Assembly: GCA_965232455.1 (NCBI GenBank)
Contig: OZ246981.1
Span: 3,906,001-3,970,000 of the forward strand
Length of the DNA: 64,000 nt
Source: JBFGFX01 sp965232455
Lineage (GTDB): Bacteria > Pseudomonadota > Gammaproteobacteria > Steroidobacterales > Woeseiaceae
Reading direction: 5' to 3'
Position 1 is the first letter of the stretch. Every line of letters begins with the position of its first letter. Below are positions 8,770 through 19,039 of the stretch, piece by piece. Both the position numbers and the translations under genes were made by a program. The notes under the pieces are model-generated. The model was not told where the DNA came from. It saw only the letters and a program-made list of their open reading frames with translations, and did no database searches.

Positions 8770-8798
8770 GAAACGCCAATTGGGCCTGAAGGCGTTTC
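8770..8798 (-). terminator. Inverted repeat just after the OmpA-barrel gene (possible terminator)
   Basis: GAAACGCC at 8770-8777 pairs perfectly with GGCGTTTC at 8791-8798 across a 13-base loop. It starts at the last base of the stop codon of the minus-strand gene. There is no T-run after it, so it may be a 3'-end stabilising hairpin rather than a true intrinsic terminator. Confidence 0.35.
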
Positions 8799-11700
8799 TA
8801 CATCGTGCCGGTCAAGTTCAGGAACACGCCGTGGTGGTCGTAACTCAGGTCGGTCAAATCATCCGAGAAGTCGGTGAAATTGTAGCCAAAACCGATCTTC
8901 ACGTGATCCCCGAAGTAGCGCGATACCGCCGCCAGCGCGCCGCTGCGTCGTTCGTTCAGGTCCGGCATGTCGAGGACGCGCCCTTCCACCAGGAATTCCC
9001 AGTCCTCGCCGAACTTGATGTCGCTGCGGATCACGAGCAGGTTGGCGTTGTTGTCGAAAAACTCGGGATCTTCCCGGTCCAGACTGACCTGGCCCAGACG
9101 GTAGGCATACTTACCGCCAATCGACACTCTCGAGCTTACGTCGTAGGTCACGTCGACGGCGGCGATGTGACTCTTCTGAACGAACTCCGCCGCGAGATTC
9201 TGCAACGTCACCTGGTCCGTCGTCGGCACGTTGTAGAAATAGGTGTATTTGACCAGCGCGTTCAGCCGATCGTGATTCACCGGACGATAGGCGTAACCGA
9301 CGACCGCTTCCGTGTAACCGCCGTCGAAGAACGTTCCCAGCGAGCTTTCGCTCGTGGAGTGATTCAGCTTACCCAGAACGCGGGCACCCGGGTTGATCTG
9401 GTACTTGAAGTTGTTTCTGAACAGCCACGTCGTCCTTTCGGTCGTGCTCAGATCCGGCTGCTCGGCGTCGTCGTTACGATATTCGACGCCGCTCGATATC
9501 TGCAAAGACTCGAACCCGAAACCGACCTGCAGCCCGCCGGCAAGCCGCTCGGTTTCCGCGCCCGTCTGCACGTCCTGCAGCGTGCCGATATCGGTGTTGA
9601 TGCCGAGATTCCAGTTTTCCGACGGCGAGAAACTGATGCCGGTTGCGTGAGTCAGGCCGGTCATCGCCTGGTTGTGCTGGTAACGCTCTTCCAGGAATAC
9701 GCTGGTGCTGTCCGTCAGCCTCGACTTGATGCCCGCGACGAGATTGCCTTCGCTGCCGCGCGCGCTGCGCAGGCCGTTGTCGGTGCGCTCGTTTTCCAAT
9801 GCGTAGTTCAAATAGAGCGACGTGCGGTCGGAGTGCGTGTAGTTCGTGCCCAGCCGGCCGCCGCCCCCCAGGTCGCCATCGGACACTTCCGCATCGATGC
9901 GCAGCCGCTCCGACAGCTGGTACGACCCGCCAAGGCCCGCGCGCGCGTTCTCCCGTCGATCGCCGGTGGTTGACAGCGTCTCCTGCACGAACCCGTAGGC
10001 GTTCCAGCTGCTTTTTGAATCGTAACCGATCTGCAACACGCCATCGGCGCGCTCGCCAAGCTCCTGCGACAGCGGAACGTTCACCGACTGATCGACACGA
10101 CTGTCCAGACGGTAGCCGGCGCTCACGTCCCAGTGATAGGAGAGCTGATAGCCGAGGTTGTATTCCACCGCTTCGGTCTCGATGCCCCGGTCCTGTAGCC
10201 GGTTGTCCACCTTCGCGTCAAGCGAGAAGCGCTCGCCGACCGGCATATGGAGCTGACCGCCGTAGTTTTCCGTATCCGTGAGCGCGGTCAGGCCGGGCGC
10301 GGAATAGCCGGCTTCCACTTCCTGGGCGTACACCGACAGCCTCGCGTTGCCGAATCCGAGCAGTTCGCCGACGCCGACGCTCAGGTCGGCGCGGCTCGCT
10401 TCCGCTTTCGCGTTGACGAAACCGGACGAATCGTAACTGTCGAACTCGAAGCCGCCGTCGTTGGAAACCTGCGGCATCGAGACGAGCCCTTCGCTTCTCG
10501 CCTGCTGTACTTTCAGCCAGGTCTCGGCGTTCAGCCGCAGCGTGACGTCGACCGCGTCGAGACTGCTGTCTTCGCCGTCCTGTTCGTTTGCGTTCGTGGT
10601 CAGACCCAATTTGACGTAGTCGCCCATCCAGTAATGCGCCTGACCACCCACCGAGAGCGCGTCGATGTCCTCGAACCCCGGTGTGTACTCGTAACGCACG
10701 ACCAGATACGCCTCATCGCCGGACAGCGCGTTGCTGCGTACGAGTAGATTGTCGTTGGCCGTCGATGCAAGCGGTTCCGCGAGCACGACGCGACCCTGCA
10801 GATAGTCGATATCGTAGTCCAGCGCCGGCGTCAGGTTGACGACGCCGGTAACGATCCCCGACGCCTTGTCGCGCAGCTCGATGCGCACGCGTTCGGAGCC
10901 GGCAAGCAGGTCCTGCCGCCGGAGGAAATACAGCGAACCGCCGGTACCGCGGAATTCCTCGCGGCTCGGAATCGTCCCGGGCTCGGCGGCGAATGCGTTG
11001 ACCGCAAAACGCTGTTCGCCGAACTCGGTCGTGGAGTCGCTCTGATAGTTGGCGTTCGCGCCATAAAGCCCGCGATCGACCTGCGCCAGCTCGTTGTTCA
11101 TGTAGCCGATTTTGAAGTTGCCCCATTGACCGTAGTTGTCACCCTCGCTCAGGCGGACGAAGAACCTGCCGTTGGTCGGCGCCAATTCCTCGACCGTGGA
11201 GTCGTCGCCGAAGGTCGGGTAATAATAGTCCGGGTCGATGCGGCGGAAGAGCGAGTTCGGATTCTTGTCCATGAAGTTGGAGAAGATGTCGTCTATCGAA
11301 CCTTCCCTGGTGTCCGCGCTGGCCGTCAGGCGCCAGTGATCGCCGAACTTGCCGTCGACGAAAAACGCCAGGCGGCCGTCCACGTTCGAGTCGACGTCAT
11401 AGTCGGAATTCTCTCCGCTCAGGAGGTCGATCGGTCCGCTTGCGGTGCCTTCCGACAGCGTGAGATCGGCCATGCCGACGTAGAACCAGTCGTTCGACTC
11501 GAATTCCAGGTCGCGCAGGTACAGCTCGCCGTTGCCCTCCTGGTCGACAACGGCAACCTCGACGGTGTGCGCCCCGGTGGGCAAAATCTCCTCGGTAACG
11601 AAACTGCCGTCCTCACCGACGGGCACCGGGCGCCCGGCGACGAAGACCGCCTGATCGTCGGCGATACCGCTGCCGCGAACGCTGACCGTGCCGCTACCGA

Positions 11701-13888
11701 GGCCGATGTTGTGAAGACCCAGGCCGTTCTCACCGTAGGCGGACAGCAGGTTAGGGTCGGGGCCCAGTTCGGCCGGGTCCGCGTCGCGGTCGAAGTCGTC
11801 GAGATCCTCGTAAACGAACCACAGCGGCTGCGCGCGCGTTTCGTCGAAATTACCGTCGGCGCCATAGGCACGCAGTACGTATGCCACCTCGTGTGCCGGC
11901 GCACGGAACCAGGCGGCGTACGGTTCCCAGGTGGCGACGCCGTCGGGTTCGATGGGAATGACGTCCAGTGGTTTGGATTCCAGCGACTGGCCCGCCTCGA
12001 AAACGCGGATTTCCGCTCGCTCGATGAAACTCGAATAGTTCGTGTACATCCGGAAATTCACGTTGGACACCAGCGTTTCGTTGTCGATCTCCCGGGCGAC
12101 TTTGATGCGCGGCGGGTTTGCGGTGACGCTGAGCCGCGGCGCGGATCGCATGTTGTCGAAACCGAACTGAATGTCCGCGTTGACCATCGCAACGTCGGTG
12201 CAGCGCTGTATGTCGGAGGAGCTCCGCTTCGGGTCGTCGATCGGCTCGCCGTCGACCGTGATGCGCATCAGGTTCAGGGCCAGCGGGTTCTCCGGCTTCA
12301 GTTCCCGCGTGATGCGCGTAATGTCCACGCCGTCGTAGTCGTCCAGCACCGCGAGTTCGTCATAGACGACCTCGACGGCTACGTACGAGGTCTCGCCCCG
12401 CACGAAGCCGGCATTGACGACGTCGCTCGAGTGCACGTAGCCGCGGCCCTCGAACTCGAGTTCGGAGTCGTCGAGCTGCATGTCGGCGCCGATCAGCTCC
12501 ATCGCGCGGCGGGCGCGCGACGCCGACAGGCCGATGTCGTCGCCGTATACCACCGCGGTTCGGCGCGCGAGCCGCTCGTTCTGCGTGTAACCGACGAAAC
12601 GCAGGCGCACGTTGGTCTCGTCCGCGACATCGGCCATCGCCCGCCGCAGCGTCCCTGCCAGGCCCGGCGGCACGACAGGCTGTCCGTCTTCGACGACGAG
12701 ATCCTGTATGCCGCCCCAGGGAGGGTCATAGACCCGCGTCACGAGTTCGGCGCCGGCCGCTCCCGGACAGAGCTGCGGTTCGTCCGGCAGCTCCTTGAGC
12801 GGGTCGTCGTACCAGAACTCGACCTCGACGCGGCGATTCAGCGCCCGCCCCTGCGCGGTGGCATTGTTGCCGAGCGGACGGTCCGCGCCGCGACCGTCGC
12901 TCTCGATGACCGCGGTCGGCAGCCTCAGGCTGTCCTGAACGGCAAGCGCCACACGTCGCGCGCGCGCTTTCGACAATCCGGTGTGCGTGCCGTAGATGCG
13001 CTCCGCCCTGCCGGCGAGCGGTTGATCGTCGGTGTAGCCGACAAAGCGCACGACGACGTTCTGCTTGTCGCCGAGATTGCGGAAGCTCGCGGCGACCCTC
13101 TCGATGAAGTCGTCGCCGACGTCGATGGAGTCCTCGTCGTAGTGGAGCGGCGCCATGAAATTCTTGATCTGCGCCCGGCGCGCATGCCCCTCGACGTAAC
13201 GCAGCTTGCACACGGTCTCCATGCGGCACACTTTGACGGTCTTGATCTCGTGCGGCACCAGGACCTCTTCGAGGGAGAGCTGCGAAATGACCTCGTCGTA
13301 CCAGACCTCGACCTCTACGCGCCGGTTCAATGCGCGGCCTTCCTCCGTCAGGTTCGACGCAACGGGCTCGCTATCGCCGGCCCACGAGTAGGAGATCGCC
13401 TCCGGCGGCAGATCCATCGCAGCCTGAAAGTACTCGGCGACCCCGCCGGCGCGCTCGCGCGACAGTCCGTAGTTGTCGCCGTAGATCTCCTGCAAACGCG
13501 GCGACAGCGGCCGATTGTCGGCATGCCCGATCAGATGCAGTCGCACGTTGATGCGATCCTGCATCCGCTCCAGGATGTCGCCGAGTTCCGCAACCGTGCT
13601 ATCGGGAATCTTCGCCACGCCCGACTCGAATCCTATCGGCGCGACGAGATTCGCGAGCTTGATCGTTTCGAGACCGTCCTCGACCGTCTCGCGCATTTCG
13701 AGCTGATCGCCCTCTTCCGTATCCAGGCGCTCGGGATCCTGCACCCACTCGGTGAACGGGTCGTCGCCCAGGTGTCGCTCGACGGCCTCACCGATTGGCG
13801 CCTCATCGACGTTCTCCTGAGCATGCGCGCAGCACGTCAGCGCGACGCCCAGGAACAACAGATGTCTTGTGAGCGACATTCCTCTCAT
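8798..13888 (-). CDS. Giant OmpA-repeat outer-membrane beta-barrel protein
   Basis: This 1696-aa protein starts at the ATG at 13888, which overlaps the stop of the preceding gene (ATGA) and follows a GGGGGG site. A signal peptide (LLFLGVALTCCAHA) is present. Three OmpA/Pal-like domains follow at about residues 65-200, 225-370 and 390-515; each keeps the signature of a D in IGHADN or VGYTDD and an R in LSxxRA. A beta-rich linker with Ig-like strands comes next. From about residue 800 to the end the sequence is a long outer-membrane beta-barrel with alternating aromatic strands. OmpA domains bind peptidoglycan, so the protein may tie the outer membrane to the wall. Having several of them before the barrel reverses the usual OmpA order. 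It is coupled to the DUF11 protein upstream. Confidence 0.85.
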   Translation of the reverse strand: MRGMSLTRHLLFLGVALTCCAHAQENVDEAPIGEAVERHLGDDPFTEWVQDPERLDTEEGDQLEMRETVEDGLETIKLANLVAPIGFESGVAKIPDSTVAELGDILERMQDRINVRLHLIGHADNRPLSPRLQEIYGDNYGLSRERAGGVAEYFQAAMDLPPEAISYSWAGDSEPVASNLTEEGRALNRRVEVEVWYDEVISQLSLEEVLVPHEIKTVKVCRMETVCKLRYVEGHARRAQIKNFMAPLHYDEDSIDVGDDFIERVAASFRNLGDKQNVVVRFVGYTDDQPLAGRAERIYGTHTGLSKARARRVALAVQDSLRLPTAVIESDGRGADRPLGNNATAQGRALNRRVEVEFWYDDPLKELPDEPQLCPGAAGAELVTRVYDPPWGGIQDLVVEDGQPVVPPGLAGTLRRAMADVADETNVRLRFVGYTQNERLARRTAVVYGDDIGLSASRARRAMELIGADMQLDDSELEFEGRGYVHSSDVVNAGFVRGETSYVAVEVVYDELAVLDDYDGVDITRITRELKPENPLALNLMRITVDGEPIDDPKRSSSDIQRCTDVAMVNADIQFGFDNMRSAPRLSVTANPPRIKVAREIDNETLVSNVNFRMYTNYSSFIERAEIRVFEAGQSLESKPLDVIPIEPDGVATWEPYAAWFRAPAHEVAYVLRAYGADGNFDETRAQPLWFVYEDLDDFDRDADPAELGPDPNLLSAYGENGLGLHNIGLGSGTVSVRGSGIADDQAVFVAGRPVPVGEDGSFVTEEILPTGAHTVEVAVVDQEGNGELYLRDLEFESNDWFYVGMADLTLSEGTASGPIDLLSGENSDYDVDSNVDGRLAFFVDGKFGDHWRLTASADTREGSIDDIFSNFMDKNPNSLFRRIDPDYYYPTFGDDSTVEELAPTNGRFFVRLSEGDNYGQWGNFKIGYMNNELAQVDRGLYGANANYQSDSTTEFGEQRFAVNAFAAEPGTIPSREEFRGTGGSLYFLRRQDLLAGSERVRIELRDKASGIVTGVVNLTPALDYDIDYLQGRVVLAEPLASTANDNLLVRSNALSGDEAYLVVRYEYTPGFEDIDALSVGGQAHYWMGDYVKLGLTTNANEQDGEDSSLDAVDVTLRLNAETWLKVQQARSEGLVSMPQVSNDGGFEFDSYDSSGFVNAKAEASRADLSVGVGELLGFGNARLSVYAQEVEAGYSAPGLTALTDTENYGGQLHMPVGERFSLDAKVDNRLQDRGIETEAVEYNLGYQLSYHWDVSAGYRLDSRVDQSVNVPLSQELGERADGVLQIGYDSKSSWNAYGFVQETLSTTGDRRENARAGLGGSYQLSERLRIDAEVSDGDLGGGGRLGTNYTHSDRTSLYLNYALENERTDNGLRSARGSEGNLVAGIKSRLTDSTSVFLEERYQHNQAMTGLTHATGISFSPSENWNLGINTDIGTLQDVQTGAETERLAGGLQVGFGFESLQISSGVEYRNDDAEQPDLSTTERTTWLFRNNFKYQINPGARVLGKLNHSTSESSLGTFFDGGYTEAVVGYAYRPVNHDRLNALVKYTYFYNVPTTDQVTLQNLAAEFVQKSHIAAVDVTYDVSSRVSIGGKYAYRLGQVSLDREDPEFFDNNANLLVIRSDIKFGEDWEFLVEGRVLDMPDLNERRSGALAAVSRYFGDHVKIGFGYNFTDFSDDLTDLSYDHHGVFLNLTGTM

Positions 13889-16800
13889 TGGTTCGCCCCC
13901 CTGGGTCGTTCCGGCGGTCCGCCCAGTCGCCAGAACACCTCCGGCTCGACGACGAGTTCGTAGCAGCAGTTCAGCTCCGACCAGGCCGTCATGATCTGCG
14001 CCTTCAGCGCCTCGAGGCGCGCATCGACCAGCGCTTCCGGTTCGATGTCGGCGACGTAGGACAGGCGCAGCACCGCCGGCGCTTTCTGCAGTTCTTCGAT
14101 CAGCATGCCGACGCGATGCCGCCACTGGTTGCGCATCTCGATCGAATTCGGCTCGAAGACCGCGTCGGCGAGGTCGAGGCCGACGACGCGATGGATCGAC
14201 GCGCCGAAGTTGATCTTGAGGGCCTTACCGCGGGTCGCGCGCTGCACCTGCACGGGCCGGGTCGACGCGCGGAATCCGCTCGGCAGCGTGCGATCGTCCA
14301 GTTTCAGCACGAAGTTCGAGCCGCGCATCTCGTTGGGAACGATCGCACAGGTGATGTGATAGCGGCCGTGGGTATCGGTGGTCGCTGCAAGGCCGGTCGT
14401 CGTGACCACACGCACGCCGGGCAGACCGGTTTCGTCACCGTCCTGGTACCCGTTGCGGTTGAAGTCGTCGAACACCTTACCGCTCACGTCAGTGCAGTCG
14501 AACGTCGGATCGGGCACGAGGCGCACGGTTGCCGACGCCTCCTCCGACATTGCTCCGCCGGTGAGGGAGCTGATCGCCTGCGCTCGGTTGACGAACTCTC
14601 CCTCCGTCACGCCGGCCCCGATCGCGAGCAGCAGCTTGATCGTATGGCGCCCATCGGTGGCCAGATTCAGGTCGGACCAGATCAGTTCGCGGCCAATGAC
14701 CGCCGGTTCCGTCTCTACGCCGTCGACGCGCGCGGAGCCTTCGACGTAGCGGAACCCGGCCGGGAAGCGATCGACGATCGTGACGTCCGCGAGGTCCGCG
14801 CCGAACGAGTTACTGACCGTGATCACGTACGGCACCATCTGACCGCGGCTGACGTTCAGCATCGGCGTGGTCTTGGTGACGGACACCGCGCCGCCGAGCC
14901 TCGGATCCAGCGGGATGTGGTTGTTGAAGAGCTGCGCGGTTCCCGGCAGGCCGCTGTCGTCCAGGCGCAGATACGAGTGGTAGTCGGTAGCGCTGCTGCG
15001 CGCGGGTACCGCCGGCGGCGGCTGGAACTCGGACGGCTGCGCCTCGCAGTACTGGCTGGTCGCGAGCACCGCGTCGGTCGTCGAACCCGGGCAGGCCGGC
15101 ACGTCGAACGGCAAGGTCGACGGGTCGGATGCCGGCGGGATCAGTTCGGAGACGCCCGGGATGTACGTCGAGTTCGGCGGCGTGACCCGGATCGTGTAGT
15201 TGATACCCGGCGGGCAGGCCGGATCGGCGAAGTTCATGTCGAACTTGTAATAGCCGTTCGAGACGGTCACCTGATCCTGCTGATTCGGATCGTCGAAGCA
15301 GGCAGACGGGATCGCGAGGCCGTTCCTGGCGTCGATCATCGTCACCGTCGCGCCGGCGATCGGCGTGCGCGCCACCGAGTCGTAGATGACGCCGTGCGGG
15401 TCGACCGGCATGTTCAGCGCCAGCAGATTGCTGCCGCCCTGCACGTTGATCTCATCGATACGCTGCATGCCGTCGGTGAAATCTGAATCGGCCGTACCCA
15501 TTTTCGCGGTCAGGGAACCTGCGCCCGGCGCGCTGAAGCGCAGCGAGTACGTCTCGCCGGTGAGGTAGTTCGGCGGCAAGCCGCTGAACCGGTAGTTGCC
15601 GTCGGCGTCGGTCAGCGCCGTGCGGAACGTCTGGTCGTCACGCGTGAGCTCGACGGTCCAGCCCTCGAGCGGTCGCTCGACGGTATCCGGCGTATTGTCA
15701 TGATCGGCATCGTGGAAGACGTTGCCGCTCAGCATGCCGGCGTTCGGCACACCGCCAACGTCGATCGAGACCTCTGCGGTGGCGTACTGGACCGGATCGT
15801 TCCAGGCCACACGGCCCAGGTTCGTCACGGTCGTACCGTCGGCCAGGTTCGCGTCCATCACGGCGCGGAAGCGAAGGCGGACGGCTTCACCCGGTCCGAG
15901 CGGGCCGTACTCGCCGAAGTAGTCGCCGGTGATGACGTTGCCGACGACGCTGATACCGTCGGTCAGGCCGTTCAACGTCGCCGAGTTGGCGACGACGTTC
16001 AGGTAGCTCGGCGTGACCTCGTCGAGGTCGTCGGTCATGACGACGTAATACGCCGGGATGGCTGCGACGTTGGTCGCGGTCACGAGGTACTCGAGCGTCG
16101 CTCCGGCGACGGCGGGGCCACCGCCGACGACCGAGACTTCCTTGACGATCGACATCGCCTGCGCGTTGCCGACGACCACGACGGTCGGTTCCGGACCCGT
16201 CGCAGGGTTGCCGTCACCGTCGGTCAGCAGATTTGGCCGCTCCTGACTCGCGACGACCGCCTGGTTGGTGATCAGCGTGCCGGTCGGCGTGGCGGCATCG
16301 ACCATCAGATCGAACTGTACGACCGCGGACTCGCCGGGACTGAGGACGCCTTCGTTCATGCCCGGCAGCGGCGGCGTCAGATCGGCCGAGCTCACCGGCA
16401 GGCCGGCCTCGAGCGGGAAGATGCCGCCGTCGGGCTGGCCGACCGGCTCACCGTTCAGGGTCGTCGAGTCGGCGACGTAGGTCGTGTCCGCCGGCACGTT
16501 GTCGGTGAGTTCGACGTAGGTCGCGGGAACCGCGCCATTGTTGTAGACCGTGATCGTGTAGCGCAGCACGTCGCCCGGGTCGACGATGCCGGGCGAACCA
16601 TTGTCGACCTGCAGCGCCGCCGCTTTCGGCGCGAACAGCAACGGCAGATTGCCGACGATGTCGACAGTCGGGTCGTCGGGAATCGGGGTGCGCGGATCAT
16701 CGGACGGAACGTCGGCGATGCCGTGGTCGACCGCGCTTACGAACGCCTGGTTCGACACTACCGTGCCGTCCGACGCGTCCGGATCCACAATGACGTCGAA

Positions 16801-18819
16801 GACAATCGTCGCGACGTTGTCGGCCTGCGCCGCGTTCATGACGCCCGGTGTCGCGTCACCCGGCGCGTTGACGTCGATGCCGTCGATGAGCGGCGACGCG
16901 CCGCCTATCGCATCCGGCAGCGCAACGCCGTTCAGCGTGGTGCTGTTCGGGACATAGGCCGTGTTGGCCGGCACCGGATCGACGACGTTGACGCCGGTCG
17001 CATTGTCGGTGCCAACGTTCTGCGCCGTGATCGTGTAGCGCAGCGTCTCCCCGGCGAACAGGACGTTCGGGTCGCCGGTGACGTACGAAGAGACTTTCTC
17101 GACGCGGAACGCCGGCGCCGATTCGATCCGCACCTGGGTCGGATCTTCGTCGCCCGCGACATTGGGATCGGCGGCGCCGTTGACGTTCGGGTCGTCGCTG
17201 ACGGCGGCCGAAAAATCGTCGAACAGTAGCTCGGACTGGTTGTAGACGAACGCGTCGTTCGCAATGACGGGAGCAAGCTGGACCTCGAACTCGACCAGGG
17301 CGCTTTCGCCCAGCCCGCCAATGCTCAGGTTGCGTACGTCCAGCAGCCCGGTCCCGGCCGCACCGCCGTTCGCGTCCGTTAAGCCGGCGTCCGCGCCTGC
17401 CGGAAGGTTTACGACGTTCAGCGTGCCCGCCTGGAAAGAAGGACCCGCGTTGAGACGGTCGAGTTCGTCCAGGATCCGGAAATCGCTGACCGGGATGTCG
17501 CTCAGGTTCTCGACATAGAGCCGGTAGCGCAGCGTGTCGCCCGGGGTAGCGACAGTGGCCGGATCGTCTCCGGTCGTCACGTTCACGACCGTCTTATCGA
17601 AGCGCAACACCGGCAGGTCGACGGTGACGCTGTGGGCGTCCTCGTGATCCGCGAGGCCCACGGTGCCGTCGGTCAACGTGCGCAAGTACTCGGTCATGCC
17701 GTCCGCGCTGAACCACTGGATCGCGCCGGCCACGTTCGTAAGCAGGACGCCATCCTGGGAATCGGTGTCGAGCTGCGTGCGGTACGCGATCATCAGGACC
17801 TCGTCCACACCGATGATCGAGGCGGCGGTCTGCGTGACGAACGTGAGCTCGCACGCGGCGCCGTTGTAAGCGAGCGAATAGTCCGCCCCCTGAACCAGAG
17901 GACCTTTTCCGGGCACCGGTGTGACGCCGTCCGACGCGAACACCTGCGCGCTCAGGATCTCCGGCGTCGTGTCGCACATCCCGCCGGTCGGCCCATCGGG
18001 TAGTTGGTCGACGATCGTCGCGTCGTGCGCGTCGCCCTCGCTAGCGTTCTGCACGCTGATGACGAAATCGCCCCACTCTGCTATGCGCATCGTCGGGGGA
18101 CCGCTCTTCGCGACGGTGAGTCCCGGCGGCAACGTGAAATCTCCCACCAGGCCCGTGCTGTTGACGGTGTCGCCTTCCGCCGTGATGAATTCGTCGACGG
18201 GACTGCCGTTGTCCAGAAAGCTCATGTCCAGCGTGTAATCCACCCCGCCGACGTTGAACGTCGTGGGGTCGGCCGAGGCGACGATCGTCACGCGATCCGT
18301 GCAGCCGTCTCCGGGCGGCGTCGGATAGGGACAGGGGTCCAGGTTGTTCGGGGTTTCCTCGTGGTTCAACGTGAAGGCGAAGGTCAACGGACCGGTGGGC
18401 ACGCCGTCCACGGCAAGAATGAGCTCCACATCGAGCTCGACCGACGTCAGCGACGGATCACCGACCTCGAAATTCCGGTGTTGGAACGTCCCGAGAGAAA
18501 AGAACGGGATGGGCCCCGGCAGCTCGAAAGGCGGCGGAAGCGTTGCGATGAAGTCATAACCGCTTTGTGAACCCGTCGTCGTGCCCCAGCTGATGCTCGA
18601 GACCGGGTTGCCGTTCGTGATGACGGGATCGCCGGGCTGGCTTCCGGGAACGTTGTCCATCGGATCACGCCAGGATCCAACGACCGATACGAACGTGATC
18701 TCGGCCGCCCACGCGCTGCCGACCGGAGCGAACGCGGCCAACGCAAGAATCAAAGCGCCCAGCAGGCCCATCGCCCGTGACGCTAAGCCAGTCCTCGCTG
18801 CTGCTGATGAATCCGTCAT
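13885..18819 (-). CDS. Giant DUF11/SdrD-like surface protein
   Basis: The 1644-aa product starts at the ATG at 18819, giving a signal peptide (MGLLGALILALAAFAPVGSAWA); longer readings add an unlikely Arg/Ser-rich leader. Most of the protein is a series of DUF11-type repeats, with recurring phrases such as YTITVYNNGAVPATYVEL-like strands and VPADTTYV or VPANTAYV. Two SdrD B-like domains are seen near residues 1028-1090 (SGNVFHDADHD) and 1444-1500 (VSGKVFDDFNRNG), with Ca-binding type Asp/Asn loops. The last ~100 residues (from LADAVFEPNSIEM) look like a degenerate OmpA-type domain. It is probably an extracellular or periplasmic structural or adhesive protein, controlled by the upstream c-di-GMP riboswitch. 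Confidence 0.85.
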   Translation of the reverse strand: MTDSSAAARTGLASRAMGLLGALILALAAFAPVGSAWAAEITFVSVVGSWRDPMDNVPGSQPGDPVITNGNPVSSISWGTTTGSQSGYDFIATLPPPFELPGPIPFFSLGTFQHRNFEVGDPSLTSVELDVELILAVDGVPTGPLTFAFTLNHEETPNNLDPCPYPTPPGDGCTDRVTIVASADPTTFNVGGVDYTLDMSFLDNGSPVDEFITAEGDTVNSTGLVGDFTLPPGLTVAKSGPPTMRIAEWGDFVISVQNASEGDAHDATIVDQLPDGPTGGMCDTTPEILSAQVFASDGVTPVPGKGPLVQGADYSLAYNGAACELTFVTQTAASIIGVDEVLMIAYRTQLDTDSQDGVLLTNVAGAIQWFSADGMTEYLRTLTDGTVGLADHEDAHSVTVDLPVLRFDKTVVNVTTGDDPATVATPGDTLRYRLYVENLSDIPVSDFRILDELDRLNAGPSFQAGTLNVVNLPAGADAGLTDANGGAAGTGLLDVRNLSIGGLGESALVEFEVQLAPVIANDAFVYNQSELLFDDFSAAVSDDPNVNGAADPNVAGDEDPTQVRIESAPAFRVEKVSSYVTGDPNVLFAGETLRYTITAQNVGTDNATGVNVVDPVPANTAYVPNSTTLNGVALPDAIGGASPLIDGIDVNAPGDATPGVMNAAQADNVATIVFDVIVDPDASDGTVVSNQAFVSAVDHGIADVPSDDPRTPIPDDPTVDIVGNLPLLFAPKAAALQVDNGSPGIVDPGDVLRYTITVYNNGAVPATYVELTDNVPADTTYVADSTTLNGEPVGQPDGGIFPLEAGLPVSSADLTPPLPGMNEGVLSPGESAVVQFDLMVDAATPTGTLITNQAVVASQERPNLLTDGDGNPATGPEPTVVVVGNAQAMSIVKEVSVVGGGPAVAGATLEYLVTATNVAAIPAYYVVMTDDLDEVTPSYLNVVANSATLNGLTDGISVVGNVITGDYFGEYGPLGPGEAVRLRFRAVMDANLADGTTVTNLGRVAWNDPVQYATAEVSIDVGGVPNAGMLSGNVFHDADHDNTPDTVERPLEGWTVELTRDDQTFRTALTDADGNYRFSGLPPNYLTGETYSLRFSAPGAGSLTAKMGTADSDFTDGMQRIDEINVQGGSNLLALNMPVDPHGVIYDSVARTPIAGATVTMIDARNGLAIPSACFDDPNQQDQVTVSNGYYKFDMNFADPACPPGINYTIRVTPPNSTYIPGVSELIPPASDPSTLPFDVPACPGSTTDAVLATSQYCEAQPSEFQPPPAVPARSSATDYHSYLRLDDSGLPGTAQLFNNHIPLDPRLGGAVSVTKTTPMLNVSRGQMVPYVITVSNSFGADLADVTIVDRFPAGFRYVEGSARVDGVETEPAVIGRELIWSDLNLATDGRHTIKLLLAIGAGVTEGEFVNRAQAISSLTGGAMSEEASATVRLVPDPTFDCTDVSGKVFDDFNRNGYQDGDETGLPGVRVVTTTGLAATTDTHGRYHITCAIVPNEMRGSNFVLKLDDRTLPSGFRASTRPVQVQRATRGKALKINFGASIHRVVGLDLADAVFEPNSIEMRNQWRHRVGMLIEELQKAPAVLRLSYVADIEPEALVDARLEALKAQIMTAWSELNCCYELVVEPEVFWRLGGPPERPRGANQ

Positions 18820-18986
18820 AGCAGGCCCCGATAATGAACAGAGCGGAACACTCGACCGGCGTCGTCGACGTCCCTCGCTGCGTACATCATCGGTAGCTAC
18901 GCACGGGCGCGAGGTACGGCGACTACGAATCCAGTACGAATTGAACAACGCTCTTCCGGCTTTCCCCAACGGGCTCATCTCTTGTG

Positions 18987-19030
18987 GTTTCCACCGATAG
19001 GGAAACGCATCACCCGCCGGTTGTACCGGC
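18987..19030 (-). promoter_or_regulatory. Two hairpins in the riboswitch expression platform
   Basis: Downstream of the riboswitch on the minus strand are two perfect inverted repeats: GCCGGT-TGT-ACCGGC at 19016-19030 and GTTTCC-N8-GGAAAC at 18987-19006. Neither is followed by a T-run, so they may act in translation control or RNA stability rather than termination. The rest of the leader to 18819 has no recognised element. Confidence 0.35.
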
Positions 19031-19039
19031 CAGACTACT

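Noticed and set aside
11126..13963. A 945-codon open frame on the plus strand opposite the OmpA-barrel gene
   Set aside because: It is antisense to a protein with clear signal peptide, OmpA domains and barrel. Long antisense frames are expected in GC-rich DNA with strong third-position bias, and its translation has no recognisable domain.
13888..14125. Longer N-terminus for the OmpA-barrel gene
   Set aside because: It would run through the end of the DUF11 gene and remove the signal peptide from the N-terminus; the coupled ATG at 13888 is better.
15700..17229. A 509-codon plus-strand frame opposite the DUF11 protein
   Set aside because: It is low-complexity Arg/Val/Asp sequence mirrored from the repeats of the real gene.
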